A DNA stretch of 14,786 nt from positions 1 to 14,786 of the forward strand of contig CALRNP020000144.1 of assembly GCA_943369575.1 (NCBI GenBank), in the 5' to 3' direction. The notes under the pieces were generated by a model, which saw nothing but the letters and a program-made list of their open reading frames with translations, made no database searches and had not been told where the DNA came from. A program made the translations under genes and the position numbers. Source of the stretch: Azorhizobium sp943369575. Its GTDB lineage: Bacteria > Pseudomonadota > Alphaproteobacteria > Rhizobiales > Xanthobacteraceae. Below, one piece after another: positions 1 through 7,038 of the stretch (the first letter of the stretch is position 1; every line of letters starts with the position of its first letter).

Positions 1-1912
1 CGGCAAAGTCCAGCCGCAGCGGGCCGACGGCGGTGTAATAGCGCAGGCCGATGCCCACCGAATAATACATGGCACTGAAGTCCGGCATCTCCGAGGCGAA
101 CGCCGCGCCCATGTCGAAGAACGGCACGATGCCGATGGTGTCGGTGATCTTGAACCGCAGCTCGGTGGAGGCGGTGAAGAAGCTCAGGCCGCCGATGACG
201 ATGCCCTGCGCATTGTGCGGGCTGGCGGTCTGGTAATCAAAGCCGCGCAGCGAGCCGCCGCCGCCCACATAGAAGCGCCGCTGCGCCGGCACATCGAGCA
301 ATTGCGGCCCGATCAGCGAGCCGGCGGCCACCTTGCCGGCCAGGATCCAGCGCTTCTCCTCGTCGAAGGCGTGATAGGCCGAGAGCGAGCCCTTCACCAT
401 CACCGTGCCGGCGCCGCTGTCGCCAAAGGCCGCGAATGGCTCCACGGTGGCGCTGAACTTGTAGCCGCGGCTGGCGTCGAGCGCATTGTCGGTGGTGTCG
501 GCGGTCACGCTCACCGGCACGCCGGCGATGAAGGGATCGGTGGTGCCATAGGTGTCCTGGACCGTGGACTGCTCCAGATCCACGCCCACCTGTCCGTTCC
601 AATCGTCATTGAACCGATGCCGGATGCCACCCAGGAACGTCACGCCTTCGCGGACATAGGCATTGGTGACTTCGCGCAGCGCGGCAGCTTCCGCTACCAG
701 GTCTTCATTGGCGGTGAAGATGCCCGGCTTGGAAAAGCTGGCCGAGACCTTGTAGCCGAACGGATCGGCGGTCGGCACCGCGTCCGAGCCCTCGCTGTAC
801 CAGGTCACCTGAGCATCCAGGCGCAGGGTTTCGCCGCCGCCGAACAGATTGCGGTGGCCCCAGAAGGCATTGGCGGACGAGCCGTCGGTATTGGAATATT
901 TGGCGCCGAAGCCCACATAGCGCGGCTCGCGCTCGCCCACCTCCACCTCGATGGGCAGTTGCCCCTGGGCATTGAGCCGCTCGGCCTCGCGGAAGCGCAC
1001 CGAGCCGATGATCTCATAGCCCGCCAGCCGCTTGCGCAGATCCGCGAGGCGCTGCGGCGAAAACGGCTCGCCGGGGCGGATGTCGATGCGGTCGGTGACG
1101 AACTTGGGGTCCAGCCCCTTGGTGCCGGAGACGGTGAACGGGCCGAAGGTCGCCACCGGGCCGGGATCCACCCGGAAGGTCACGTCGAGCCGATGGGAGG
1201 CGTGATCCGCCACCACGTCTTTGCCGGCCACCTTGGCAAAGGGGTGGGCCTGGTCGCGCAAGGTGCTCACGATCACCCGTTCGGCGCCGGTGACGGCAGT
1301 GGCCTTTGCGGGCTCGCCCGGCACCAGCCGCATCTGGCTGAGGCTCGGCGCCCCGACCAGCGGGCGCCCGGCGGCATCCAGCAGCCGGATGGTGCCGAAG
1401 GTGAACTGCGGGCCGGTATCCACCTTCACCACCACCGGCACTTTGCCGGCCTGCCGCGCCCGCTCCACCGCATCGAAGGCGGTGGGGGCGTCCGCCGGCA
1501 CGCCGGCGACGGTGATGTCGATGCGGCCACCGTAATAGCCGGCCGAATAGAGCGCGGCGACGATACGTTCGCGATCCGCCAGCGCCCGGCGAACCAGGCC
1601 GGCGGCACCGGAGGGGGCGGTGGTCTTCAGCCGGTCGAGGTTCGAGGCGTCCGTGACGCTGGAGCGGGCCGCGCTGTCGCCGGTGACGTCGATGGTCAAG
1701 GCATATGGCACCGCATCTGCCGCGGGCGCTTCGCCGCCGGGATGGTTCGGATTGAACCAGGCCAAGGCTTTGTTGAAAAAGGTGCCGTCGAAGATGCCGG
1801 TATCTTGGGCGCGGGCAGACGGGCAGGCAAAAGTGAACGACACCACGCCCAGCGTCACCGCCCCGAGGGTGCGCACGCCAGATCCCGTGAGCCGGCGCGT
1901 CGTGCGCTGCAT
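1..1912 (-). CDS. tamA: Omp85-family outer membrane assembly protein, TamA-like (3' end cut by window edge)
   Basis: Translation of the minus strand gives at least 637 residues with no stop before the window edge. Residues 1-35 form a signal peptide: an Arg-rich start, a hydrophobic core and an A-R-A cleavage site before Q36. Residues about 65-330 fit POTRA-type repeats, and the rest fits a 16-strand barrel. Visible Omp85 hallmarks are K-Y-S-N-T-D-G and H-R-N-L-F-G-G-G at the barrel start, a G-G-G-G-S-L-R-G-F segment near residue 550 (the R-G-F lid-lock motif), and G-P-L-R-L-D-F-A in the last strands. By family knowledge TamA sits in the outer membrane and works with TamB in envelope protein and lipid homeostasis. 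tamB would be expected just beyond the left edge, but this is not visible. The length and single barrel favour TamA over BamA, which has five POTRA domains and about 760-800 residues. The ATG at 1912 is chosen because it places the signal peptide correctly; in-frame TTG and GTG codons upstream would not. Confidence 0.88.
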   Translation of the reverse strand, partial: MQRTTRRLTGSGVRTLGAVTLGVVSFTFACPSARAQDTGIFDGTFFNKALAWFNPNHPGGEAPAADAVPYALTIDVTGDSAARSSVTDASNLDRLKTTAPSGAAGLVRRALADRERIVAALYSAGYYGGRIDITVAGVPADAPTAFDAVERARQAGKVPVVVKVDTGPQFTFGTIRLLDAAGRPLVGAPSLSQMRLVPGEPAKATAVTGAERVIVSTLRDQAHPFAKVAGKDVVADHASHRLDVTFRVDPGPVATFGPFTVSGTKGLDPKFVTDRIDIRPGEPFSPQRLADLRKRLAGYEIIGSVRFREAERLNAQGQLPIEVEVGEREPRYVGFGAKYSNTDGSSANAFWGHRNLFGGGETLRLDAQVTWYSEGSDAVPTADPFGYKVSASFSKPGIFTANEDLVAEAAALREVTNAYVREGVTFLGGIRHRFNDDWNGQVGVDLEQSTVQDTYGTTDPFIAGVPVSVTADTTDNALDASRGYKFSATVEPFAAFGDSGAGTVMVKGSLSAYHAFDEEKRWILAGKVAAGSLIGPQLLDVPAQRRFYVGGGGSLRGFDYQTASPHNAQGIVIGGLSFFTASTELRFKITDTIGIVPFFDMGAAFASEMPDFSAMYYSVGIGLRYYTAVGPLRLDFA

Positions 1913-2235
1913 GCCCCGAGATCGTAGTCGCGCCGAATTCAACCGCAAACGCACCCCGCCACCCATTACTGGCCGCATTATGCGGCCGAAACCCGGAAAG
2001 AATGTGACCTCTCCAGGGTCTAGCCGCTCACGCAGGTGCGGCAAAGCCCCTGAGGCCCGGTTTATGCCAAGGCCCATGTCCCCAAGCTTTCCAGGCGGCA
2101 GAAGGATCCCGCAAAATCCTGCGCATGCTGAACGAAGTGTGAGCGCCCGCCCGGCGCGGGTTGGCTGCCGCTTGATGCGGATCAAGGCGGCGCCTGGCCT
2201 GGGGCAGAGCATCGGACGTTGAAACGGAGGAGCCC
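1913..2235. other. Divergent intergenic region between tamA-like and CBS-BON genes
   Basis: This 323-bp gap has no convincing gene. It holds a short perfect dyad at 1971-1987 (GGCCGCA-TTA-TGCGGCC), about 60 bp upstream of the tamA-like start, of unknown meaning. It also holds an FNR/FixK-type box at 2172-2185 in front of the CBS gene. No clear sigma-70 promoter could be assigned for the tamA-like gene. Confidence 0.6.
2172..2185 (+). promoter_or_regulatory. FNR/FixK-type (anaerobox) operator
   Basis: The sequence is TTGAT-GCGG-ATCAA, a perfect match to the TTGAT-N4-ATCAA consensus bound by FNR, FnrL and FixK regulators. Its centre (2178.5) is about 57 bp upstream of the CBS-BON start codon. 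A class II promoter (centre at -41.5) would start transcription near 2220, leaving a leader of about 16 nt that contains the GGAGG ribosome binding site at 2227-2231. The prediction is induction under low oxygen. Confidence 0.72.
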
Positions 2236-3000
2236 ATGAAAGCCGAAGACGTCATGACCCGCGCGCCCTTGACCGCCCAGCCGGACGAGCGGGTGCGGGA
2301 GGCGGCCGAGCGCATGGTGGCCGCCCAGATCAGCGCTTTGCCGGTGGTGGATGCGGCCGGCGCGCTGGTGGGCCTCATCTCCGAGGCCGACCTGTTGCAT
2401 CGGGCGGAACTGGGCACCGGCCGCACCCGCTCGCGCCTTTCGGCGCTGATGCGGGGAGATGGCGGGCTGGCGGCGGATTATGTGGAATCTCATGCGGTTC
2501 TGGTGCGCGACGTGATGGCGAGCGAGGTGCTGACCATCGCACCGGACACCCCGCTGGCCGACGTTGTCCGCCTGATGGAAAGCCATCACGTCCGCCGCCT
2601 GCCGGTATTGGAGGATGGGCGACTGGTGGGCATCGTCAGCCGCGCCGACCTCATGAAAGCCATGGCCGCGGCGGGCAAATGGATGAATGCCCTGGATGCC
2701 GCCGCCGTCGATGCCGCCCCGCCGGGCACCGCCGAGGGCGATGGGGCGGTGCGGGACTGGATCGTGGCGCAAATCGCCCGCCAGCCGTGGGCGCCGCAGC
2801 TGGGGATCACCGTCATCGTCGCCCATGGGGTGGTGCATCTGTGCGGGGTCATCCTGGTGGCGGAACAGCGCAACGCCTTGCGGGTGCTGGCGGAACAGGC
2901 GCCGGGGGCGGTGGCGGTGAAGGACCATCTGGTGTTCATCGAGCCGCTCTCCGGCGCTTTCGTCGACCCGCCCGACGGCCCGCCGCCGGCCGGGATCTGA
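2236..3000 (+). CDS. CBS-domain pair protein with C-terminal BON domain
   Basis: The protein has 254 residues. Two CBS motifs span about 1-58 (opening K-A-E-D-V-M-T, with I-S-A-L-P-V-V-D and L-V-G-L-I-S-E-A-D-L) and about 91-145 (R-D-V-M, V-R-R-L-P-V-L-E, L-V-G-I-V-S-R-A-D-L). A BON domain covers about 168-238. A Pro-rich tail ends the protein. There is no signal peptide or membrane segment, so it should be cytoplasmic. CBS pairs usually bind adenine nucleotides (AMP, ATP, SAM) and BON domains are thought to contact phospholipid or protein surfaces; the partner is unknown. The ATG at 2236 is supported by GGAGG about 5 nt upstream. CBS proteins behind FNR/FixK boxes are a recurring feature of low-oxygen regulons in Rhizobiales, and the box at 2172-2185 places this gene in such a regulon by inference. 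It is probably monocistronic, because a 167-bp gap and a large dyad separate it from the next gene. Confidence 0.9.
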   Translation: MKAEDVMTRAPLTAQPDERVREAAERMVAAQISALPVVDAAGALVGLISEADLLHRAELGTGRTRSRLSALMRGDGGLAADYVESHAVLVRDVMASEVLTIAPDTPLADVVRLMESHHVRRLPVLEDGRLVGIVSRADLMKAMAAAGKWMNALDAAAVDAAPPGTAEGDGAVRDWIVAQIARQPWAPQLGITVIVAHGVVHLCGVILVAEQRNALRVLAEQAPGAVAVKDHLVFIEPLSGAFVDPPDGPPPAGI

Positions 3001-3046
3001 CCGGGGCGGGCCTTTCATCCTCACGGCGGGGGCGTCGATGCGCCTT

Positions 3047-3076
3047 ATATTCAAGCCTGAATACAGGCTTGAATAT
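3047..3076. promoter_or_regulatory. 30-bp perfect palindrome, probable operator of the dehydrogenase-RidA-GntR operon
   Basis: Two perfect 13-bp arms (ATATTCAAGCCTG at 3047-3059 and its complement at 3064-3076) flank a 4-base AATA spacer. The left part also contains a smaller dyad, ATTCA-AGCC-TGAAT at 3049-3062, so the element reads as two overlapping sites built from the same TTCAxGCCTGAA unit. It is AT-rich in GC-rich surroundings and ends 91 bp before the dehydrogenase start. The adjacent GntR regulator is the obvious candidate binder (inference). It could also form an RNA hairpin after the CBS gene, but there is no U-tract for an intrinsic terminator. Confidence 0.6.
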
Positions 3077-3167
3077 GCCGTCATTTCTGCTTCACTCGCA
3101 GGCGAGATCGGCTGCGCGGGCGGTGCCGCGCTGGGCCTATGTCCCTGTTCCTGCGAGGAGTTTCGCC

Positions 3168-4079
3168 ATGCGTGCCGTGTTTGTGGATGCCAACCCGACG
3201 CTGGCGGCGGTGGCCGAGCGGCTGCATCGGGCCGATGACCTGCCGCTGGGGGTGAACCGGCAGCCGGATGTCACCGCCGCCGAACTGCCGGCGGTGCTCG
3301 GGGAGGCCGAGATCGCCATCATCGACCATACTGCGCTGCCCACCGAAATCGCCAAGCAGTGCAAGGGGTTGAAGCATGTGGTGTTCCTCGGCACCGGCGC
3401 CCGCAGCTATATGAACCCCGAGGAACTGGCCGCACTGGGCATCGAAGTTCATATCATCAAGGGGTATGGTGACACCGCGGTGGCGGAGTGCGCCTTCGCC
3501 CTGTTGTGGGCCGGGGCGAAGGGATTTGCCTATATGGACCGGGGGGTTAGGGCCGGAAAGTGGCTGCGCACCGATGGGGTGGAGCTGACCGGGAAAACCC
3601 TTGGCCTGATTGGCTTTGGCGGCATTGCCGCCGAGATGGCCCGCCTGGCGGTGGGGGCGGGGATGAAGGTCCTGGCCTGGAACCGCAGCCCCAAGTCCGC
3701 CCCCGGCGTGACCTTCGTGCCGCTGGAGGATCTGCTGGCGCAGAGCCATGCGATTTCGCTGCATCTGCTGCTCAATGACGACACCCGCGGCTTCCTCTCC
3801 CGTGAGCGGATCGCGGCCATGCGCCAAGGGGTTATCCTGGTGAACACCGCCCGCGGCGCCCTGATCGACGAGGCGGCGCTGGTGGAGGCGCTCACCTCCG
3901 GCCATGTCCGCCACGCGGGGCTGGACGTGTTCGTGACCGAGCCCTTGCCGGCCGACCACCCCTTCACCACCCTGGAGAATGTGACCCTCTCGGCCCATTC
4001 CGCCTTCCGCACCCCGGAGGCCAGCGACAATCTCATCGAGGCGGCATTGCGCCATTGCCGGCGGATTGTCGCGCAATAA
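3168..4079 (+). CDS. D-isomer-specific 2-hydroxyacid dehydrogenase (NAD-binding)
   Basis: The protein has 303 residues, slightly short for a family that usually has 310-340. The Rossmann motif is G149-F-G151-G-I-A154 inside the segment L-G-L-I-G-F-G-G-I-A. The catalytic triad typical of the family is complete: R229 in N-T-A-R-G, E258 in V-T-E-P and H277 in S-A-H-S. The enzyme should reversibly reduce a 2-keto acid to a D-2-hydroxyacid with NAD(P)H in the cytoplasm; the exact substrate (glyoxylate, hydroxypyruvate, phosphoglycerate-like or another) cannot be read from the sequence. The frame stays open far upstream. The ATG at 3168 is chosen because GAGGAG lies 8 nt before it and the protein then begins at the expected first beta strand. 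It is the first gene of a trio with ridA (57-bp gap) and a GntR gene, which suggests catabolism of an amino or hydroxy acid. Control by the palindrome at 3047-3076 is likely. Confidence 0.9.
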   Translation: MRAVFVDANPTLAAVAERLHRADDLPLGVNRQPDVTAAELPAVLGEAEIAIIDHTALPTEIAKQCKGLKHVVFLGTGARSYMNPEELAALGIEVHIIKGYGDTAVAECAFALLWAGAKGFAYMDRGVRAGKWLRTDGVELTGKTLGLIGFGGIAAEMARLAVGAGMKVLAWNRSPKSAPGVTFVPLEDLLAQSHAISLHLLLNDDTRGFLSRERIAAMRQGVILVNTARGALIDEAALVEALTSGHVRHAGLDVFVTEPLPADHPFTTLENVTLSAHSAFRTPEASDNLIEAALRHCRRIVAQ

Positions 4080-4136
4080 CCGCGCAATTCCCCACCGATT
4101 CTCCGACTATTCCCTGTCACTTCCCCGGAGTTCCCC

Positions 4137-4487
4137 ATGTCCGACATCGTCCGCTTCGATCAGACCGCTCGCCGCAGCCGCGCCCTCACCCATAATGGCC
4201 TCGTCTACCTCACCGGCCAGGTGGCGGATGACAAGAATGCCGACATCACCACCCAGGCCACCCAGGTGCTGGCCAAGATCGACGACATCCTGGCCCAGGC
4301 CGGCACCGATCGCTCCCGCCTGCTGACCGCCCAGGTGTGGCTGGCGGACATGGCGGATTTTGCCGCCTTCAATGCGGTGTGGGATGCCTGGGTGATCCCC
4401 GGCCAGACCCCCACCCGCTGCTGCGGCCAGGTGGCGCTGGCGGACCCCGCCTATAAGGTGGAGATCGTCACCACCGCCGCCCTCTGA
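4137..4487 (+). CDS. RidA family (YjgF/YER057c/UK114) protein
   Basis: The protein has 116 residues, a little shorter than the usual 125-130. It shows the family core L-T-H-N-G-L-V-Y-L-T-G-Q-V-A and the C-terminal stretch T-P-T-R-C-C-G-Q-V-A-L. R94 corresponds to the Arg (R105 in E. coli RidA) that binds the substrate carboxylate. E109 corresponds to E120, with the same 15-residue spacing. True RidA enzymes are cytoplasmic trimers that hydrolyse reactive enamine/imine intermediates such as 2-aminoacrylate; members linked to catabolic operons often act on a pathway-specific imine. Placement after a 2-hydroxyacid dehydrogenase suggests an imine to keto acid to hydroxyacid sequence (inference). 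The ATG at 4137 follows a GGAG at about 7 nt. The next gene starts 20 nt after the stop, so they are probably cotranscribed. Confidence 0.9.
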   Translation: MSDIVRFDQTARRSRALTHNGLVYLTGQVADDKNADITTQATQVLAKIDDILAQAGTDRSRLLTAQVWLADMADFAAFNAVWDAWVIPGQTPTRCCGQVALADPAYKVEIVTTAAL

Positions 4488-4507
4488 GCGGCGAGGCGGC
4501 AGCCCCC

Positions 4508-5179
4508 ATGGACAGCAGCGCCGACAGCATGGCCGAGCGGGCCTATGCGCAGCTCAAGGCCATGGCGGTGGGCTATGCCTTCAAGCCCGGCGCGCGCCTC
4601 AATGAGGGCGAGGTGGCCCAGCATCTCGGGGTGAGCCGCACCCCCTTGCGCGAGGCGCTCAACCGGCTGACCAGTGAGGGCTTTCTGCGCATGGAGCCCG
4701 GCAAGGGCTATTTCTGCCGCGAGCTGGATGCCCGCGAGGTGTTCGATCTCTATGAACTGCGCAAGGCGGTGGAACTGGCCGGCGTCTGGCTGGCCGCCAG
4801 CCGGGCCCCGGCCGCGGAGATTGAAGCCCTGCACGCCTTCCTGGATGCCACCGGCCCCGACCCCGGCGCCCGCTCGGCGCAGGAGCTGGTGGCGCTGGAT
4901 GAGACCTTTCACGAGCGGGTGCTGGCCATGTCCGGCAATAAGGAGATGCTGCGGGTGCTGCGCAATGTGAACGCCCGCATCCGCTTCGTGCGCTGGATCG
5001 ACATGGGCCGCGAGGACCGCCTCGCCACCCAGGGCGACCACCGCGCCATCCTGCGCGGATTGACAGCGGGCGACGCGGTGGCCTGCGCCGCCATCCTGGA
5101 GCGCCACATCGACGGCCGCATGGAGCAGATCACCGCCGCCATCAAGGAGGGGTATGCGCGGATTTATATGGGCGGGTGA
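4508..5179 (+). CDS. GntR-family transcriptional regulator, FCD (FadR) subfamily
   Basis: The protein has 223 residues. A winged helix-turn-helix covers about 8-72, with the GntR recognition region V-A-Q-H-L-G-V-S-R-T-P-L-R-E-A-L and the wing P-G-K-G-Y-F. An all-helical FCD ligand domain covers about 79-205. The four residues that usually hold a metal ion in FCD proteins are all present: D131, H135 (in D-E-T-F-H), H178 (in G-D-H-R-A) and H200 (in E-R-H-I). FCD ligands are normally small carboxylates, in keeping with control of the hydroxyacid dehydrogenase and ridA genes upstream. The family normally represses its own operon and releases DNA on ligand binding. The palindrome at 3047-3076 is the best nearby operator candidate. 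The ribosome site is weak (AGGCGG about 10 nt upstream). An internal ATG at codon 8 is possible but would trim only a disordered start. Confidence 0.92.
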   Translation: MDSSADSMAERAYAQLKAMAVGYAFKPGARLNEGEVAQHLGVSRTPLREALNRLTSEGFLRMEPGKGYFCRELDAREVFDLYELRKAVELAGVWLAASRAPAAEIEALHAFLDATGPDPGARSAQELVALDETFHERVLAMSGNKEMLRVLRNVNARIRFVRWIDMGREDRLATQGDHRAILRGLTAGDAVACAAILERHIDGRMEQITAAIKEGYARIYMGG

Positions 5180-5231
5180 GGGGGGGTAGTCTCGGCAAGC
5201 GAGAGGGGAATTGAGCGCGATCCGTGCAGTT

Positions 5232-5300
5232 GGTCATGGCTGGGCTTGTCCCAGTTACCCTCGCCGGGCCGATAGCCCAGGCCCGTCCGAGGATGACGGA
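5232..5300. repeat. Degenerate GTCATG...CTTGTCCC palindromic intergenic repeat
   Basis: The left part (5232-5260) matches the unit GTCATGGCTGGGCTTGTCCC, and the right part (about 5281-5300) ends in GGATGACGG. It is a decayed relative of the better-kept copy at 13536-13647. It lies between the GntR gene and the AT-rich cassette, and no gene is supported over it. Confidence 0.65.
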
Positions 5301-5397
5301 ATGTACCGTTACCGATAGGTCCCACCCTGCGCGGAAAGCGGACGCAAGTGGTGACTGACTACATTGTTCACTGCTTGACAATGGGAGGATTAGATTT

Positions 5398-5415
5398 TGG
5401 CGTAAATTTATGCCA
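5398..5415. promoter_or_regulatory. 18-bp near-perfect palindrome upstream of the DUF262-HEPN cassette
   Basis: The sequence TGGCGTAAATTTATGCCA is symmetric except for one pair. It lies 44 bp before the DUF262 ATG and 18 bp after a TTGACA hexamer, a position where a bound protein would block transcription. It may be an autoregulatory operator, as is common for toxin-type modules; the binder is unknown. Confidence 0.45.
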
Positions 5416-5458
5416 TTCAGGTAGAGTGGATAAGGCAGCATTCAAAAGCGAGCAGAGT

Positions 5459-6571
5459 ATGAGCCAGCCGACGGAAGACGGTCATGCCGAAGTTGAGGAT
5501 GAAATCCTGCTCGACAAGCTGGATGGCATTTCCGACGATGCAGCCAACGAGGCTACAGCCGAAATCAATTTTAGCATCACGAGCTATGGGGCCGATTATC
5601 CAGTCGACACGCTAGTAAAGAGAATGAACGGTGCTGCATTTTTTATTCCGAAATTCCAGCGTAATTTTGTTTGGTCGCAGCGTCACGCATCTCGTTTCAT
5701 AGAATCTTTGCTTATGGGTCTGCCAGTTCCCGGAATTTTTCTATATAAAGAGGCTGATACTGGGAAGCATCTAGTGGTGGATGGGCAACAGCGTCTTCGG
5801 AGTCTTCAGTATTTCTACAGTGGGTTATTCGGAGACAAAGCCTTCAAGCTCATTGGTGTCCGGAGCCAGTGGGAAGGAAAGGGTTACGAACAACTTACGG
5901 CGAGCGAGCGGCTACGCCTTGATGATTCAATTGTCCATGCGACCGTTTTCCAGCAGGAAGAGCCGAAGAACACGCTGAAGAGTTTGTATTTTGTTTTCGA
6001 GCGAATCAATTCAGGCGGCATTCGGCTGTCACCTCAGGAAATCCGTAACTGCATCAGCGATAGTGTCATCCTCGAATTGGTCAAAGAGCTAAACGACGAC
6101 CCAAACTGGCGCGCTATTTTCGGGGAAAAGAAAAACAATCGATTGAAAGATCAGGAGCTTATACTCCGTGCGTTGGCTATGATTTATAATGGTGCGACTT
6201 ATTCGGCGCCGATGAGAGATTTTCTCAACGATTTTGCAGCTGATGAGAAGAAGGAGGCTACGCCAAAGAAACTTGAGGTGATGGGTGATCTATTTCGCTC
6301 CACAATAACGCTGTTTAATGCCTCGCGAGGAAAGAGCGCGTTTCGGCTTTTTCGAGCGCTCAATGCTGCCGTTCTCGAAGCCATGGTGGTTGGCTTGGCC
6401 GAGCGGTTGCTGAAGGAAAAGCCCAAGCCAACAGCTGATGAGGTCGGGAAAATCCACGACGAGCTAATGGAAAACGATCATTTCATCGGTGCCTGCATCA
6501 GCGCCACGGCGACGGTTGAAACCGTTAAGCTCAGGCAGAAGCTGGCTATGGAAGCTTTTGCGTCAATCTGA
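5459..6571 (+). CDS. DUF262 (ParB/sulfiredoxin-fold, DGQQR) protein, first gene of two-gene cassette
   Basis: From the ATG at 5459 the protein has 370 residues. An acidic N-terminal stretch (about 1-35) precedes the DUF262 core. The core is marked by I-P-K-F-Q-R-N-F-V-W at 63-72, V-V-D-G-Q-Q-R at 106-112 (the signature motif) and F-E-R-I-N-S-G-G at 180-187. The remainder is mainly helical. No C-terminal DUF1524 His-Asn-His nuclease motif is visible, so it is unlike the GmrSD type IV restriction enzyme that pairs those domains. By family knowledge DGQQR domains bind and hydrolyse nucleotides and occur in many phage-defence proteins. The stop codon overlaps the start of the HEPN gene by one base, so the two are translationally coupled. 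Codon use and base composition are much more AT-rich than in the flanking genes, pointing to horizontal acquisition. The ribosome site is weak; a GTG at 5348 would add 37 residues with no recognisable content. Confidence 0.82.
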   Translation: MSQPTEDGHAEVEDEILLDKLDGISDDAANEATAEINFSITSYGADYPVDTLVKRMNGAAFFIPKFQRNFVWSQRHASRFIESLLMGLPVPGIFLYKEADTGKHLVVDGQQRLRSLQYFYSGLFGDKAFKLIGVRSQWEGKGYEQLTASERLRLDDSIVHATVFQQEEPKNTLKSLYFVFERINSGGIRLSPQEIRNCISDSVILELVKELNDDPNWRAIFGEKKNNRLKDQELILRALAMIYNGATYSAPMRDFLNDFAADEKKEATPKKLEVMGDLFRSTITLFNASRGKSAFRLFRALNAAVLEAMVVGLAERLLKEKPKPTADEVGKIHDELMENDHFIGACISATATVETVKLRQKLAMEAFASI

Positions 6572-7038
6572 TGATCTTCGCTATTGAGACGCGCTTCAAA
6601 GCTGTCGAAAAAGTGGTGCTCGCGGCCCAGGCGAAGGGCCTCGACCCCGAAATCGCCTCGTACATCTGTCGCCACGGAGCCGTGCTAATTTGCGGTAATA
6701 TTGAGCGGTGCGTCGAGGTGTTGCTAACAGAGCGGATTGGCGTCGGCTCCGTTCCTCAAGTTGGCTCGTTCCTGCAGTCATATTTCAAGAGAGGCGCCAA
6801 CTACGACTGCGAAGCCCTATCAGACCTTCTATTCAAATTTGACACGGGCTGGGGTCGCAAATTTCGGGAATTCATCGAGAAGAACGACCAGGTAAAAGAT
6901 GGGGTTTCCTCATGTTATGCAGTTCGTAATTCGATTGCGCACGGCGGATCAAATTCACTTGGCCCGTCTATTCTAAAACAATATTATGATAACTCACTCA
7001 CTCTTATTTCTGGGTTGGAGGATGTTATTCGTAGGTAG
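6571..7038 (+). CDS. HEPN-domain protein of the RiboL-PSP type, probable ribonuclease
   Basis: The protein has 155 residues and is entirely helical in character. The N-terminal half has the pattern R-H-G-A-V-L-I-C-G-N-I-E-R at 34-46. The middle has L-F-K-F-D-T-G-W-G-R-K-F at 87-98. The key segment is R119-N-S-I-A-H124-G, an exact R-x4-H motif, the catalytic signature of HEPN ribonucleases. This order matches the RiboL-PSP-HEPN family as I remember it. HEPN proteins often act as RNA-cutting toxins in toxin-antitoxin, abortive-infection and CRISPR-linked systems (Cas13, Csm6). It overlaps the DUF262 stop by one base (TGATG), so they are expressed together in a fixed ratio. Low GC continues through it. 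Whether the DUF262 protein is sensor, antitoxin or co-effector cannot be read from the sequence. Confidence 0.8.
   Translation: MIFAIETRFKAVEKVVLAAQAKGLDPEIASYICRHGAVLICGNIERCVEVLLTERIGVGSVPQVGSFLQSYFKRGANYDCEALSDLLFKFDTGWGRKFREFIEKNDQVKDGVSSCYAVRNSIAHGGSNSLGPSILKQYYDNSLTLISGLEDVIRR

Larger units (their letters stand above)
5180..5458. other. Intergenic region at the left edge of the AT-rich island
   Basis: This gap holds the degenerate repeat at 5232-5300, then a sharp fall in GC content from about 5350. A TTGACA hexamer lies at 5375-5380 and an 18-bp dyad at 5398-5415. No convincing -10 element lies 16-18 bp after the TTGACA, so the promoter is unresolved. The DUF262 reading frame stays open back to a GTG at 5348, but the promoter-like and operator-like sequences argue that this part is not translated. 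Confidence 0.5.

Noticed and set aside
215..1927. 570-codon open frame on the plus strand opposite the tamA-like gene
   Set aside because: Its translation is a low-complexity Gly/Ala/Arg/His mixture with no domain, while the opposite strand encodes a clear Omp85 protein with signal peptide. High GC content produces such long antisense frames.
1971..1987. GGCCGCA-TTA-TGCGGCC dyad upstream of the tamA-like gene, as an operator
   Set aside because: The arms are only 7 bp and made of G/C-rich bases common in this genome. No regulator or repeat copy supports it.
3047..3090. Palindrome read as an intrinsic terminator of the CBS-BON gene
   Set aside because: The stem is strong, but what follows is GC-mixed without a U-tract, and the stem is A/T-rich rather than G/C-rich. 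An operator fits better, although both roles are possible.
5190..5210. Small TCTCG-GCAAG-CGAGA hairpin after the GntR gene, as a terminator
   Set aside because: The stem has only 5 bp and no T-run follows.
5348..5458. GTG start adding 37 residues to the DUF262 protein
   Set aside because: The added stretch covers a TTGACA hexamer and an 18-bp dyad, contains no domain, and an ATG at 5459 gives a complete DUF262 protein.
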